Of a DNA stretch of 64,000 nt, positions 16,358 to 25,269 are shown piece after piece. The number at the start of each line of letters is the position of its first letter. The stretch's first letter is position 1. A program made the translations under genes and the position numbers. Source of the DNA: CAYRXM01 sp964449465 (GTDB lineage Bacteria > Chloroflexota > Anaerolineae > JAFGEY01); assembly GCA_964449465.1 (NCBI GenBank), contig CAYVBK010000002.1, forward strand, positions 62,001 to 126,000, read 5' to 3'. The notes beneath the pieces were generated by a model. That model was given only the letters and a program-made list of their open reading frames with translations, did no database searches and was not told the DNA's origin.

Positions 16358-16990
16358 CTACCAAGACATACCACACACCGTGCGCAGCCAGGCCTGGGCG
16401 ATCAGGGCGTGGCCGGCCGGGCTGGGATGCACCCCATCGGCGGCCCAAAAAGCCGGCTCGCGGCGGGCGGCGGCCTGCGCAAACAGGCCATCCAGCGGGA
16501 GCAGTATCGCCCCAAACTCACAGGCCAACTGCCGCACCACAGCGATTTTGGGGTCCAGGTCTACCCGCCAGGCCCGCCGATCCTCCGGCACGGGCAGCAC
16601 AAACGGCTCGCCCAACACCAGGCGCGCCGTCGTGTGCTGGCGTACATCGCTCAAAATGGCGCGATAATCGGCCTCAAAAGACTCGGCCGATGTCGGATCG
16701 CCACTATCATAGCGACGCCAGGTGTCATTGATGCCGATCAAGATGGACACCAGGGCAGGTTGAAGGTCGAGACAATCGGCCTGCCAACGCGCCCTCAAAT
16801 CCTTGACGCGATGGCCGCTGATGCCACGATTGACAAAACGCGCCTTTTTTTCCGGCCAGGCCGCCGAAAACCAGGCAGCGATGAGGGAAGCATAGCCGCG
16901 CCCCAGATCGGCATCGCTCTCGCGGCTGCGCCCGCAGTCGGTGATGCTATCCCCCTGAAACAAGACCAACGCATTGGATTCAATCATCAT
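16358..16990 (-). CDS. SGNH/GDSL hydrolase (carbohydrate-esterase type)
   Basis: 210 residues. The four SGNH blocks are visible: GDSIT with Ser15, VNRGISGHR with the oxyanion Gly, GINDTWR with Asn, and DGVHPSPAGH with the Asp-His pair. There is no signal peptide, so it acts in the cytoplasm, perhaps on acetylated sugars or short esters. Two adjacent ATGs at 16990 and 16987 are possible, with AAGGATG just upstream. It follows the DUF362 gene by 63 bases and is closed by a strong terminator. Confidence 0.88.
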   Translation of the reverse strand: MMIESNALVLFQGDSITDCGRSRESDADLGRGYASLIAAWFSAAWPEKKARFVNRGISGHRVKDLRARWQADCLDLQPALVSILIGINDTWRRYDSGDPTSAESFEADYRAILSDVRQHTTARLVLGEPFVLPVPEDRRAWRVDLDPKIAVVRQLACEFGAILLPLDGLFAQAAARREPAFWAADGVHPSPAGHALIAQAWLRTVCGMSW

Positions 16991-17052
16991 ATCATCCTTT
17001 CATCATGGGCCGACGCAAGGCCTGCCCCTACTGGCCGACCTGCCAGACCCAA

Positions 17053-18135
17053 TTATTCATCCAGGCACGGCTTGAACGGACGCCGCACCTCGTCAATGGT
17101 CGCCCCCACCACGTCAATCTCGTCCAGGCGATTGGTGCCCAGGCCCAACTGCCGGGCCAGGTTGAGGTGATTGTCGGCGCGCAGGAACGGTGAGGTGGTA
17201 CGCTCGGCCGTCGGATCAAAGCCCATCACCGCCGTGGCGACGGCATCGGTGGCCAGGGCGTTCTTGCCTGCCACCAGTACCCCCGCCTCGACGGCGGCCA
17301 TCGTCTTGATCCAGGGACCCTCGCCGCCCTCGGTCGTCTTGACCCCCTCGGCCAGGGCGAAATGGATCGGGCGGGCGCGCACCAGGTCCATAATCACACG
17401 GGGCAAGCGGGTGGCAAAGGCATCACCTTCGCCGTGAAAGGCCGAGCGGTAGCCATCCTCTTTTTTCAGACTGTAAAAGCGAAACGGCACCAGCCCTACC
17501 AGATTCTTGATCGTATGCGTCACCCCGCAGCACCAGTGACATTTGATCTTGGAGACCGAAATGAACCGATCTACTTCGTTGAGAATGCGGTTAAAGGTAA
17601 AATCTCGATAGATGAACCAGCCTTCGCCAACCGGTGTTTTGGCAAAATCGGCATAAGGTTGGGTATCGTTCAGGTCAATCAGGGTGGCGCCCAGGTCTTG
17701 GGCCACCTCTTCATAGCCCCAATCGCGAAAAGAATCCCACTCGTAAGCCGCCTCGACAATGTACAGGGCCTTGGCGCCGGCATCGCGCACCAGGCCACCC
17801 AGGGCGCGCACCACTTCGGGGTGGGTGATAAAGCTGTCTATGGGCGACACGCCGGGCAGTTGGCCCGATTTGATGCCGCCGGTCATGTTGATCTTGATCG
17901 CCACCTTGTCGCCGGGGCGGATCACGTCGCCCAGCCCGCCCAGCCGGTCGAGCATATCGCGCACCTGCTGTTGAATCAGAGCGCGATCATAGTCGGCAGC
18001 GCGGGCGATGGCCACCCGCGGCCGGCCAGTTACGGTCGGCGGTGTTGCAGGTTGTGTTGCCGCCGGTTGACATCCCACCATGCTCATAGCCGCCGCAGCC
18101 GCCGCACCTGCCAAAAATTTGCGTCGCGAAATCAT
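17053..18135 (-). CDS. DUF362 protein with Tat lipoprotein signal
   Basis: 360 residues. The N-terminus SRRKFLAGAAAAAAMSMVGC is a twin-arginine signal ending in a lipobox-like MVGC, so the mature protein is probably a Tat-exported lipoprotein. The DUF362 core follows, with KINMTGG, THPEVVRALGGLVRDAGAK, VSKIKCHWCCGVTHTIKNLVG and GKNALATDAVATAVMGFDP. Some DUF362 proteins carry iron-sulfur clusters; here the nearby cysteines are only those of KCHWCC and a CLDE tail, so none is assured. The start at 18135 has AGGAGG; a longer reading would translate a 17-bp tandem repeat. Confidence 0.87.
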   Translation of the reverse strand: MISRRKFLAGAAAAAAMSMVGCQPAATQPATPPTVTGRPRVAIARAADYDRALIQQQVRDMLDRLGGLGDVIRPGDKVAIKINMTGGIKSGQLPGVSPIDSFITHPEVVRALGGLVRDAGAKALYIVEAAYEWDSFRDWGYEEVAQDLGATLIDLNDTQPYADFAKTPVGEGWFIYRDFTFNRILNEVDRFISVSKIKCHWCCGVTHTIKNLVGLVPFRFYSLKKEDGYRSAFHGEGDAFATRLPRVIMDLVRARPIHFALAEGVKTTEGGEGPWIKTMAAVEAGVLVAGKNALATDAVATAVMGFDPTAERTTSPFLRADNHLNLARQLGLGTNRLDEIDVVGATIDEVRRPFKPCLDE

Positions 18136-18168
18136 CCAATATCCTCCTGATTTGGGCAAACAAGATTT

Positions 18169-18236
18169 GGGCGAGGACAAGCCTCGGGCGAGGACAAGCC
18201 TCGGGCGAGGACAAGCCTCGGGCGAGGACAAGCCTC
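18169..18236. repeat. Four perfect copies of a 17-bp tandem repeat
   Basis: The unit GGGCGAGGACAAGCCTC occurs four times without a mismatch. Each unit holds the inverted pair CGAGG and CCTCG. The array ends 5 bases before the histidine-kinase stop codon region and lies 34 bases upstream of the DUF362 start, so it would be in that gene's leader. Confidence 0.95.
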
Positions 18237-18240
18237 GCCC

Positions 18241-19527
18241 CTACATTTGCCCGTTGATGGTCTGGCGCAGAGGGATGCAAAGGGTGAATGCGCTGCCTTT
18301 GCCTTCTTCGCTCTGCACCTTGATTCGCCCATGATGCATCTCGACCATCGCCTGGGCAATGGATAGCCCCAGGCCCATGCCCTCATAGTGGCGCGACAGG
18401 CTGGGTTCGATCTGGTAAAACCGGTCAAAGATGCGATTAAACTCTTTTTTGGGAATGCCGATACCGGTATCCCACACTGTAATCAAAACCTGATGTACAT
18501 CTTCATCCACCCTGGCCTGGATACCGATGCGTTTGCCCCGCTCGGTAAATTTGATGGCGTTGGACAGCAGGTTGTCTACGGCAATAGACAGCTTTTGCCG
18601 GTCGGCCTGAACGGTGATCGGTTCGGCAGGCAAGGAGAGAGAAAACTGTTGCGCCTTGCCTTCGATCAGGGGGCGCATTTCTTCGGCGACGGTTTCCATC
18701 CAGGATTGCAGCAAAAATTCTTCCAAATCCAGGCCCACATCGCCCGAATCCACCTCGCGCAGGTTGATCATGTCGTCAATCAAAGTACGCAGGCGCATCG
18801 CCCCTTGCAGCACAATGTTGATCTGCTCTTCGGCCTCGCCCGACGCGCTGGCACGCAAAAACATGGCATAGCCCAAAATCAGCGATAGCGGCGTGCGCAG
18901 TTCGTGGGCAGCAATCGAGATGAAATTGCTCTTCATCTGATCGAGTTGACTGAGCCGGTCATAGGCCTCTTTGAGTTCGGAGAGCAGGCGGGCATTTTGG
19001 ATGGCGATGGCGGCCTGATTGGCCAGACTGGTGAGGATTTCCACGTCGTCCCACGACATTTCGGCGTCGCCCTTTTTGTTCAACGCTTCCAGCACGCCGA
19101 TCACCCGACCGCGCGCCTGCATCGGCACGCCGATGATCGAGCGGGTGACAAAACCGCTCTTTTCATCGGTGTTTTGATACCAGCGCGGGTCGTCTTTGAC
19201 ATTGCGGATCAGCATCGGCTCGTTGTGCAGAGCAATGGCCCCGGCAATGCTGCCTTCCAGCGGCACCACCAACGGCTTGATTTCCGCGCTCTTTTGGCCG
19301 GTCACGGCGGCAAAGCGCAGTTCGCCGGTCTCGGCGTCCATCAGCATGATCGAAGCCGACTCGGTGACAGTCAACTCGGTGGCCACCTGGACGATAATAT
19401 CTAACAAGGTGTTGATTTCCAATGTCGAATTGATCACCTGGATCAGCTTGAGCATGCGCTCCAGGTTGGAAATGCGCCCCTCCATCTCGGCAATGCGCCG
19501 CTTGTACATCTCTTCCTGCATGTCCAT
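18241..19527 (-). CDS. GAF-domain sensor histidine kinase
   Basis: 428 residues, no membrane segment, so cytoplasmic. A short coiled coil (1-30) precedes a GAF domain (about 35-180). The dimerisation helix has H208 in HELRTP, and the ATPase domain has the N box NLLSNAIKF, DTGIGIP and GMGLGLS. No receiver domain is attached and no response regulator is adjacent. The start at 19527 has GGAG six bases upstream. It lies 41 bases behind the four-GAF cyclase and probably shares its transcript. Confidence 0.93.
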   Translation of the reverse strand: MDMQEEMYKRRIAEMEGRISNLERMLKLIQVINSTLEINTLLDIIVQVATELTVTESASIMLMDAETGELRFAAVTGQKSAEIKPLVVPLEGSIAGAIALHNEPMLIRNVKDDPRWYQNTDEKSGFVTRSIIGVPMQARGRVIGVLEALNKKGDAEMSWDDVEILTSLANQAAIAIQNARLLSELKEAYDRLSQLDQMKSNFISIAAHELRTPLSLILGYAMFLRASASGEAEEQINIVLQGAMRLRTLIDDMINLREVDSGDVGLDLEEFLLQSWMETVAEEMRPLIEGKAQQFSLSLPAEPITVQADRQKLSIAVDNLLSNAIKFTERGKRIGIQARVDEDVHQVLITVWDTGIGIPKKEFNRIFDRFYQIEPSLSRHYEGMGLGLSIAQAMVEMHHGRIKVQSEEGKGSAFTLCIPLRQTINGQM

Positions 19528-19568
19528 AGGTACTCCTGACTACCCCCCACTCGTGCGTTGATGATCGG

Positions 19569-22097
19569 TCAGCGAATGTCGTTAACCTGATAGATTTGAA
19601 TGGGGTGTTCTTTCCCCTTGACCCGCACCTGCGGCAGCCGATCCACCCGCACCCGGTCGGCCACCATTTGATAGGTGGCTTCGGTGATCAAAACCTGTCC
19701 ACCTTCGGCGACGGCGCAAATGCGCGAGGCCAGGTTGACGGCATCGCCGATGACGGTGTAATCCATCTGCTTTTCGCAGCCAATGTTGCCCACCACCACC
19801 TCGCCGGTGTTGATGCCGATGCCGATGGGCGGCAAGGCATAGCCGCGCTGCTTCCACCAGGCGATCAATCCATGGTGCGCCGCTTGCATCTTGAGGGCGG
19901 TGCAAACGGCCTGATAGGCATGATCGGGCACCGGCAGCGGTGCGCCAAATATCGCCACCACCTCATCACCGACAAATTTGTCCAGCGTGCCGGCATTAGA
20001 AATGACCACCTCGGTCATAGCGCCAAGGTGCATATTGAGCATCTCGACCAAAATCTGCACGTCAATGCGCTCGGTGGTGCTGGTAAAGCCGCGCATGTCC
20101 GAGAACAACATGGTCAACATGGCTCGCTCGCTCTTGAAAAAGTCCTTTTCGGGCATAGCCAGCATTTGCTCCACCACATTGGGGCCGACATATCGCTGGA
20201 ACATTTCGCGAATGTGGCGCCGCTCCATGCTCTCAAAAATGGCTGTGTCCACCTGGCTGGTGATGGCCTGAAGCAGACGACGATCCTGGAGGGTAAAACC
20301 GCCCACTCCATGCCGATTGACCGCCCCAAACACGCCAATGATGCGGTCTCGCAAGATCAAGGGGATGCACATGAGCGAGTCAATCCAATCGTCCAGATGT
20401 TCGGCCATATACAGTTTGCCGGTAGCCAAAGCGCGGTTGGCCGCCTGCTCGATCAGTTCGTAATGCCCCGAAGAAGCCAGCATATCATCTGAGGTAGAGG
20501 CCTTGAGTTCGAGTTGCCGCCCTTCCTGGTCGAACAGCATAATAAAACCCATTTCGGCTTCGATGGCCGAACATAACTCGGTCAACACCGCGCTCAGCAT
20601 CATGCCAAACTCGCGCACCTGATCGCGAATCTTGTCCACCCGATACAGCACCTCTAGCTCTTTGGTGCGCTGAGCCAGGTGCTGCGCCAGGCGCGCCTGC
20701 GCCACCGCCGAATCGGCCTGGCTAATGATGGCATGCAAGAGGTCGCGCTCGGCCTGAGTAAAAGCCTGGCGCGTCCGCGCCAGCACCAACGCGCCCAGCA
20801 GCTCTTGTCCCATCACCAACGGAGCACCCATCACATGTTTGAGATTGCGCCCGGCCAGCGGCGAACTGTCGGCCAGTACGGCAATGCCACGCTGCCGGGC
20901 CGCCCAATCCAACACCTCATGAATGGCCTCTTTATCCAGTTTGGGCAGCACATTGCGCCGATCCAGCACGTTTTTGAGTTCGGCCTGGTGGGTCTCTTCA
21001 TTGATCAAACTCATCAAGCACAGGTCGGTGTGCAACGAATCGGCAATGATATACGAAACAGATGTCAGGATCTCTTGCACATCGTTGGTGCCGTCGCGCA
21101 CCCGGTCAATGCGATAGATCGCCTCCAACTGCCGGGTGCGCTCTTGCATCTGATTGAATGTGCGCGTATGCACGATGGCCGAGTCTACCTGACACACCAC
21201 TGCTTGTGTCAGGTCCAGGTCGGCTTGTGTAAAGGGCTTGTGCGAGTCCATCATCACCAATCCCCCCAATCTCTCGCCGGCCACACTCAACGACGCAGCC
21301 AGACCAAAGCAAATATCGTGTGTGGCAAACACACCCACCGGGGTAAACAGGCCGGGCTGCGACTGTGACATGGCCTGACGCAATACCATTTGCACCTCGT
21401 GGCCCTGCAACCGCGCCAGCAGCCCCCGATGATCGCTCATCGCCCGCAGCATCATCTGGTCACTGTCCGGGTCCAGCACCCCGATCATACAAATATCTGC
21501 CTTCAAAACATCGTTCAGCACATCCACCACCTGCATCAGCAGACGGTTCATATCGGTGGTTTCATCGCGAATTTGATCCACCCGATACACTGCATCCAAC
21601 TGACGATTGCGGCTGGTCAATTGCTGCCATGTCTGCGCCTGAACGATGGCCGAGTCGGACTGACTGGCCGCCGCAGCCAACAGTGCCAGGTCTTCGGCGC
21701 CAAAAGGCCGCTGCTGCGAGAACAAGAGCAACGTCCCCAACCGCTGCCCTGACATGGTCAGCGGGCCGACAACCACATGGTGAATGTGGGCCTGCTGCAA
21801 TTGTGGCGGCGGTTCAAGACGCGAAATATCGCCCAGCAGCGATGTGGTACGCAGCCAGGCATCCCAGACATCGGCAGGCAGAGAGCGCAGCACACCCTGC
21901 GGATCCACGATCAGCGGCTCGGCCTGTCCGGCCAATGACAGCACCCCCGCGTCGGCCGATAGGGTTCGGGTGATGGCGCGCAGCATGGCCGCCAACATGG
22001 TCTGCGGCTCGTGTGCCGCTTCATCGCGCGCCCGGTCCAGTTCGATCAACAGAGCCAGCTTGCGCCGGCACAATACCAGTTCATCCATGTCCGACAT
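19569..22097 (-). CDS. Class III adenylate cyclase with four GAF-like domains
   Basis: 842 residues. Four GAF-type modules are repeated in tandem, each preceded by the same linker helix of the form RxLDAVYRVDQIRD (seen around 165, 330 and 500). The C-terminal cyclase domain has metal aspartates D667 in LFSDMRGFTS and D711 in DKFVGDEVVAIFGAP. GIGINTGEVVVGNIG and DYTVIGDAVNLASR follow; the Lys of DKF and the Asp/Thr of DYT suit ATP rather than GTP. It is soluble, with multiple ligand inputs. The start at 22097 has AAAGGA. It is followed by the histidine kinase in the same direction. Confidence 0.92.
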   Translation of the reverse strand: MSDMDELVLCRRKLALLIELDRARDEAAHEPQTMLAAMLRAITRTLSADAGVLSLAGQAEPLIVDPQGVLRSLPADVWDAWLRTTSLLGDISRLEPPPQLQQAHIHHVVVGPLTMSGQRLGTLLLFSQQRPFGAEDLALLAAAASQSDSAIVQAQTWQQLTSRNRQLDAVYRVDQIRDETTDMNRLLMQVVDVLNDVLKADICMIGVLDPDSDQMMLRAMSDHRGLLARLQGHEVQMVLRQAMSQSQPGLFTPVGVFATHDICFGLAASLSVAGERLGGLVMMDSHKPFTQADLDLTQAVVCQVDSAIVHTRTFNQMQERTRQLEAIYRIDRVRDGTNDVQEILTSVSYIIADSLHTDLCLMSLINEETHQAELKNVLDRRNVLPKLDKEAIHEVLDWAARQRGIAVLADSSPLAGRNLKHVMGAPLVMGQELLGALVLARTRQAFTQAERDLLHAIISQADSAVAQARLAQHLAQRTKELEVLYRVDKIRDQVREFGMMLSAVLTELCSAIEAEMGFIMLFDQEGRQLELKASTSDDMLASSGHYELIEQAANRALATGKLYMAEHLDDWIDSLMCIPLILRDRIIGVFGAVNRHGVGGFTLQDRRLLQAITSQVDTAIFESMERRHIREMFQRYVGPNVVEQMLAMPEKDFFKSERAMLTMLFSDMRGFTSTTERIDVQILVEMLNMHLGAMTEVVISNAGTLDKFVGDEVVAIFGAPLPVPDHAYQAVCTALKMQAAHHGLIAWWKQRGYALPPIGIGINTGEVVVGNIGCEKQMDYTVIGDAVNLASRICAVAEGGQVLITEATYQMVADRVRVDRLPQVRVKGKEHPIQIYQVNDIR

Positions 22098-22392
22098 GGT
22101 TCCTTTCCTCTCTTTGAATATCGCCCCTTCCAGGCCACCATCCTGGCGCATGGTGACATTGCTATTATATCACAACCACGCATCCTCTGTCTATGTCCAA
22201 AAGTCTATCAAAAAATATATTCTAGACACAAGATATTTCCAATAGCTCAAAAACATCGTAAAAGTTGGTATACCCGGCAATTTGGGCGACAAGAGACAAC
22301 ATCAGGTGTGATCCACATCATAGCCGCCCGGCTCACCTTGCGGTACACTGGATACAAATCATTCAATTATCCATTCATAAGGAGATGAACCG
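22098..22392. promoter_or_regulatory. AT-rich divergent intergenic region with an extended -10 box
   Basis: This 295-base gap separates the minus-strand cyclase from the plus-strand PEP-utilising gene and is much richer in A and T than its surroundings. On the minus strand TGATATAAT (extended -10; TATAAT at 22164-22169) lies 67 bases before the cyclase ATG, with no good -35. No convincing plus-strand promoter or gene was found. Confidence 0.5.
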
Positions 22393-24105
22393 ATGAATAC
22401 CTGTCCATCTGGCACACCCATCACCCCGCCGCCTGATTTTCCGGTGGCCTGGCGACATCCCGACGACGCCCATCGTTACTGGACACGCGACCGTGAACAC
22501 ATGCCCGATCCGATCACGCCCATGTTTCAAAGCATGGCCGAGGTTATGGCCGTTGCCACCCGAGATCTGGCCGCCGCCAGCTATAAAGAGCCGGTGATCC
22601 GCCGTCTCGATCAGCCGATCAATACCTACAACTATACCAGCCTGACCCTCTTTGAAGGACCGCCGGAAGAGATGGCTGCCCACGCCCGCAGCAACCGGGA
22701 GCGGGTGCGGGCGATCAGCGACCGCTTGGCCGAGGTGTGGGAAACCGAATGGCGGCCAGCGTTGGACGAAATCTGGGCGTTTTGGCGGCAGTTTAACCTG
22801 GCTCACGCCGACCTGCCCGCGCTCGGCGATCACCTGCAAGCCAGCGTCGCCCAGGGCGCCCGCCTGTACCACATTCACTATTTGATGGGGCCGCCCATGT
22901 GGTTTGCCATTGACGAATTCGAGACCCTCTACTGCGACCTGACGCCAGGAGCCACCCCTCTGGACGCCCATGGCCTGCTGCAAGGGTTCGACAACAAGAC
23001 GCTGGAAATGGGACGCGCCCTGTGGCAGCTGCGCGATCTGGCGCGGGCTACCCCCACAGTCCGCCAGATTTTTGATCGCCTGCCCGCCTCTCAAGCCTAT
23101 GCCGCGCTGATCGCCGACCCTCCATGCGCCGCCTTTGTGAACGAACTACATCGCTTTCTGGCCGATTATGGCCGACGCAGCAGCCTGTGGGATTGGGGCT
23201 ATCCCAGTTGGGAAGACGATCCGACGCCGGTGATGGTCAACCTGCAAAACTATATCGCCCAACCTGACCGAAATCTGGACCAAGAACTGGCGCAGGCAGC
23301 CGCCCGCCGCGATGCCCTGATCGCCGAAACCCGCCGCCGTCTGATCGGCTACCCGCAGCCGGTGATCGAGCGATTCGAGACGGCCCTGCGCGCCGCCCAA
23401 ATCGCCCTGACACTGACCGAAAACCACACCTATTACATTGATTTCAACGGATTTGGCTGGATTCACCGCCTGATTCACGAACTGGGCCAACGGCTGACGG
23501 CGCAGGGCCGCCTGCGCCGCTCTGCCGATGTGTTTTACCTGCGCTTTGACGAACTGCAAGCCATGATCGCCGACCCTGGGCTGAATCACGGCGAGCAGGC
23601 AGCGCAGCGACGCGCCGAAAGCGAACATTGGGCACAATACAATGAACCGCTTGAACTGGGCATCCGCCCGGCCGAACCATTTCACGTAGACTCGCCCGAT
23701 GCCCGGCGCGTCTTGCGCTATGTCGGCCATCGCGTGGCTCAAGAACCGCTGCCGCCGCCCACCGCCGACACCCTGCCCGGCCAGGCCGGCTCACCCGGCC
23801 AGGTGCGCGGCCCGGCCCGCCTGATCCTGTCACTGAACGACGCCCATCGCCTGAGGCCGGGCGACATTTTGGTGACCACCACCACCGCCCCATCGTGGAC
23901 GCCGCTCTTTCTCACCGCTGCCGCCGTTGTCACCGACGCCGGCGGGCTGCTCTCACACGGCGCGGTGGTCTCGCGCGAATACCACATTCCCGCCGTGGTC
24001 GGCACCGGCTGCGCCACCACCCGCATCGCCGACGGGCAATGGATCGAAGTGGATGGCAGCCGGGGCGTGGTCAAACTGATAAGCGATGACAGGAGGTTAC
24101 TATGA
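22393..24105 (+). CDS. PEP-utilising enzyme: substrate-type and phosphohistidine domains
   Basis: 570 residues. The first 440 form a helical domain resembling the middle (substrate) part of rifampicin phosphotransferase-like proteins. The last 100 are the swivelling PEP-utilising mobile domain, with TTTTAPSWTPLFLTAAAVV and GGLLSHGAVVSRE, where H522 is the expected phosphohistidine. The ATP-grasp domain that normally comes first in such proteins is missing and is encoded by the next gene, which overlaps by ATGA. Together the two add up to about the length of one fused enzyme. SD AAGGAG precedes the ATG. Confidence 0.85.
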   Translation: MNTCPSGTPITPPPDFPVAWRHPDDAHRYWTRDREHMPDPITPMFQSMAEVMAVATRDLAAASYKEPVIRRLDQPINTYNYTSLTLFEGPPEEMAAHARSNRERVRAISDRLAEVWETEWRPALDEIWAFWRQFNLAHADLPALGDHLQASVAQGARLYHIHYLMGPPMWFAIDEFETLYCDLTPGATPLDAHGLLQGFDNKTLEMGRALWQLRDLARATPTVRQIFDRLPASQAYAALIADPPCAAFVNELHRFLADYGRRSSLWDWGYPSWEDDPTPVMVNLQNYIAQPDRNLDQELAQAAARRDALIAETRRRLIGYPQPVIERFETALRAAQIALTLTENHTYYIDFNGFGWIHRLIHELGQRLTAQGRLRRSADVFYLRFDELQAMIADPGLNHGEQAAQRRAESEHWAQYNEPLELGIRPAEPFHVDSPDARRVLRYVGHRVAQEPLPPPTADTLPGQAGSPGQVRGPARLILSLNDAHRLRPGDILVTTTTAPSWTPLFLTAAAVVTDAGGLLSHGAVVSREYHIPAVVGTGCATTRIADGQWIEVDGSRGVVKLISDDRRLL

Positions 24106-24935
24106 ACATCTATTGGCTCGATACCCCGGCCGCCCGCGACCCGCGACGGGTCGGCGGCAAGGCCGCCCAGTTGGGACGACTGGCCGCAGCGCATCCAGTG
24201 CCACCGGGCTTTTGCCTGGCCGCCCGCCCCATCCAGCAAATAAACGACCCACATCTGGCGCAAGACCTGGCGCAAGCCTATGCCCATCTCGGTCAGCGCT
24301 GCGGCCTGAGCGAGCCCCCAGTGGCCGTGCGCTCGTCGGCGGTGGATGAAGATGGTCTCAGTGCATCGCTAGCCGGCCAGTATGAGAGTTATTTGAACGT
24401 AATCGGCGCCAAAGCCCTGCGCACCGCCGTACAACGCTGCCTGAACTCGGCACAGGTCGAGCGGGCCCGCCACTATCGCCGCCGACATGGGTTGGGTGAC
24501 CGCACCTGCATGGCCGTGCTGATCCAGCAGTTGGTCATGGCCGACGTATCGGCGGTGGTATTCAGCGCCGACCCGTGCAGCAGCGACCGTCAGCGCATCC
24601 TGATCAACGCCGCCTGGGGATTGGGCGAAAGCCTGGTTGGCGGCGCGGTCACGCCCGACCTGTATGTGGTGGACAAGGCCGACCTGTCCATCCTGTCGCG
24701 CCACATCGCCGACAAGACGCGAATGACGGTGGCCCGCCCGCAAGGAACGCAAGAGGTGGCTGTGCCACGCTGCCTGCGCCGCGAGCCGGCTCTGCACGAC
24801 AGCCAGATTGTCGAACTGGCCCGCCTGGCCTGTACCCTCGAAACCACCCAGGGACAACCGGTAGACCTGGAATGTGCCTATCAGGCCAACCGCCTCTATC
24901 TCTTGCAATGCCGCCCCATTACCACCATCCGCTGA
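24102..24935 (+). CDS. PEP/pyruvate-binding ATP-grasp domain protein
   Basis: 277 residues, the ATP-grasp half of PEP synthase or pyruvate phosphate dikinase. It has VGGKAAQLGRL, VRSSAVDEDG, SLAGQYESYLNV, VVFSADP, NAAWGLGESLVGG and the terminal LLQCRPITT, so it is complete. It would transfer the ATP beta-phosphate to H522 of the upstream partner. The gene order is reversed relative to the fused enzymes (mobile domain first, ATP-grasp second). AGGAGG lies just before the ATG. The acceptor, perhaps a small molecule or drug, is unknown. Confidence 0.87.
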   Translation: MNIYWLDTPAARDPRRVGGKAAQLGRLAAAHPVPPGFCLAARPIQQINDPHLAQDLAQAYAHLGQRCGLSEPPVAVRSSAVDEDGLSASLAGQYESYLNVIGAKALRTAVQRCLNSAQVERARHYRRRHGLGDRTCMAVLIQQLVMADVSAVVFSADPCSSDRQRILINAAWGLGESLVGGAVTPDLYVVDKADLSILSRHIADKTRMTVARPQGTQEVAVPRCLRREPALHDSQIVELARLACTLETTQGQPVDLECAYQANRLYLLQCRPITTIR

Positions 24936-24950
24936 CCTGACATTCGCCGA

Positions 24951-24983
24951 TTGAGCCTGTCGAAATCATTGAGCCTGTCGAAA
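24951..24983. repeat. Two copies of the TTGAGCCTGTCGAAA core, weak arms
   Basis: The exact 15-base core occurs at 24951-24965 and again at 24969-24983, 3 bases apart. Neither has strong flanking arms. They lead into the perfect hairpin copy at 25005-25049. Confidence 0.9.
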
Positions 24984-25004
24984 TTCAGCATTTGCCCTAT
25001 CTCA

Positions 25005-25049
25005 GGGGTCAATTGTTGGTTGAGCCTGTCGAAACCAACAATTGACCCC
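25005..25049. repeat. Perfect hairpin with the TTGAGCCTGTCGAAA loop
   Basis: GGGGTCAATTGTTGG (25005-25019) pairs with CCAACAATTGACCCC (25035-25049), 15 of 15 bases, around the exact core at 25020-25034. This is the clearest member of the family. Confidence 0.95.
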
Positions 25050-25063
25050 GCCCGCCTACCTGC

Positions 25064-25092
25064 TTGACAACGCTCCGACAACACCCTATAAT
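25064..25092 (+). promoter_or_regulatory. Perfect-consensus promoter upstream of the sulfatase
   Basis: TTGACA (25064-25069), 17 bases, TATAAT (25087-25092). Transcription would start close to 25099, just before the MITE-like element, which would become part of a leader of about 170 bases for the sulfatase gene. Confidence 0.88.
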
Positions 25093-25096
25093 CAGG

Positions 25097-25232
25097 CCAG
25101 AAGCGCGCTGAAAAACCCTCTCACCACCAAGACACAAAGAACACAAAGCATTTCTAAAAACTCAACAGCATCGTAAATCTTGGTGTTCTCTGTCCTTTGT
25201 GGTAAAAATAGACTTTTTCAGCGATCTCCCAG
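25097..25232. mobile_element. MITE-like 130-bp element, copy R1
   Basis: A 128-base core (25101-25228) has near-inverted ends with GCTGAAAAA and TTTTTCAGC, and a long internal inverted repeat built from CACCAAGACACAAAG and CTTGGTG...CCTTTGTGG. It is flanked on both sides by the 4-bp direct repeat CCAG. No coding capacity. Copies: 32672, 48102 and 59507. Confidence 0.85.
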
Positions 25233-25269
25233 GCATAACGCACCGTGTCTCCTATGAGAAAGGAAGAAA

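Noticed and set aside
17053..18231. Longer DUF362 start reading through the 17-bp array
   Set aside because: It would add a repetitive PRLVLARG-like leader before the Tat signal; the ATG at 18135 has AGGAGG.
18169..18236. Direct repeats considered as a CRISPR array
   Set aside because: The 17-bp units abut with no spacers, and no cas gene is in the window.
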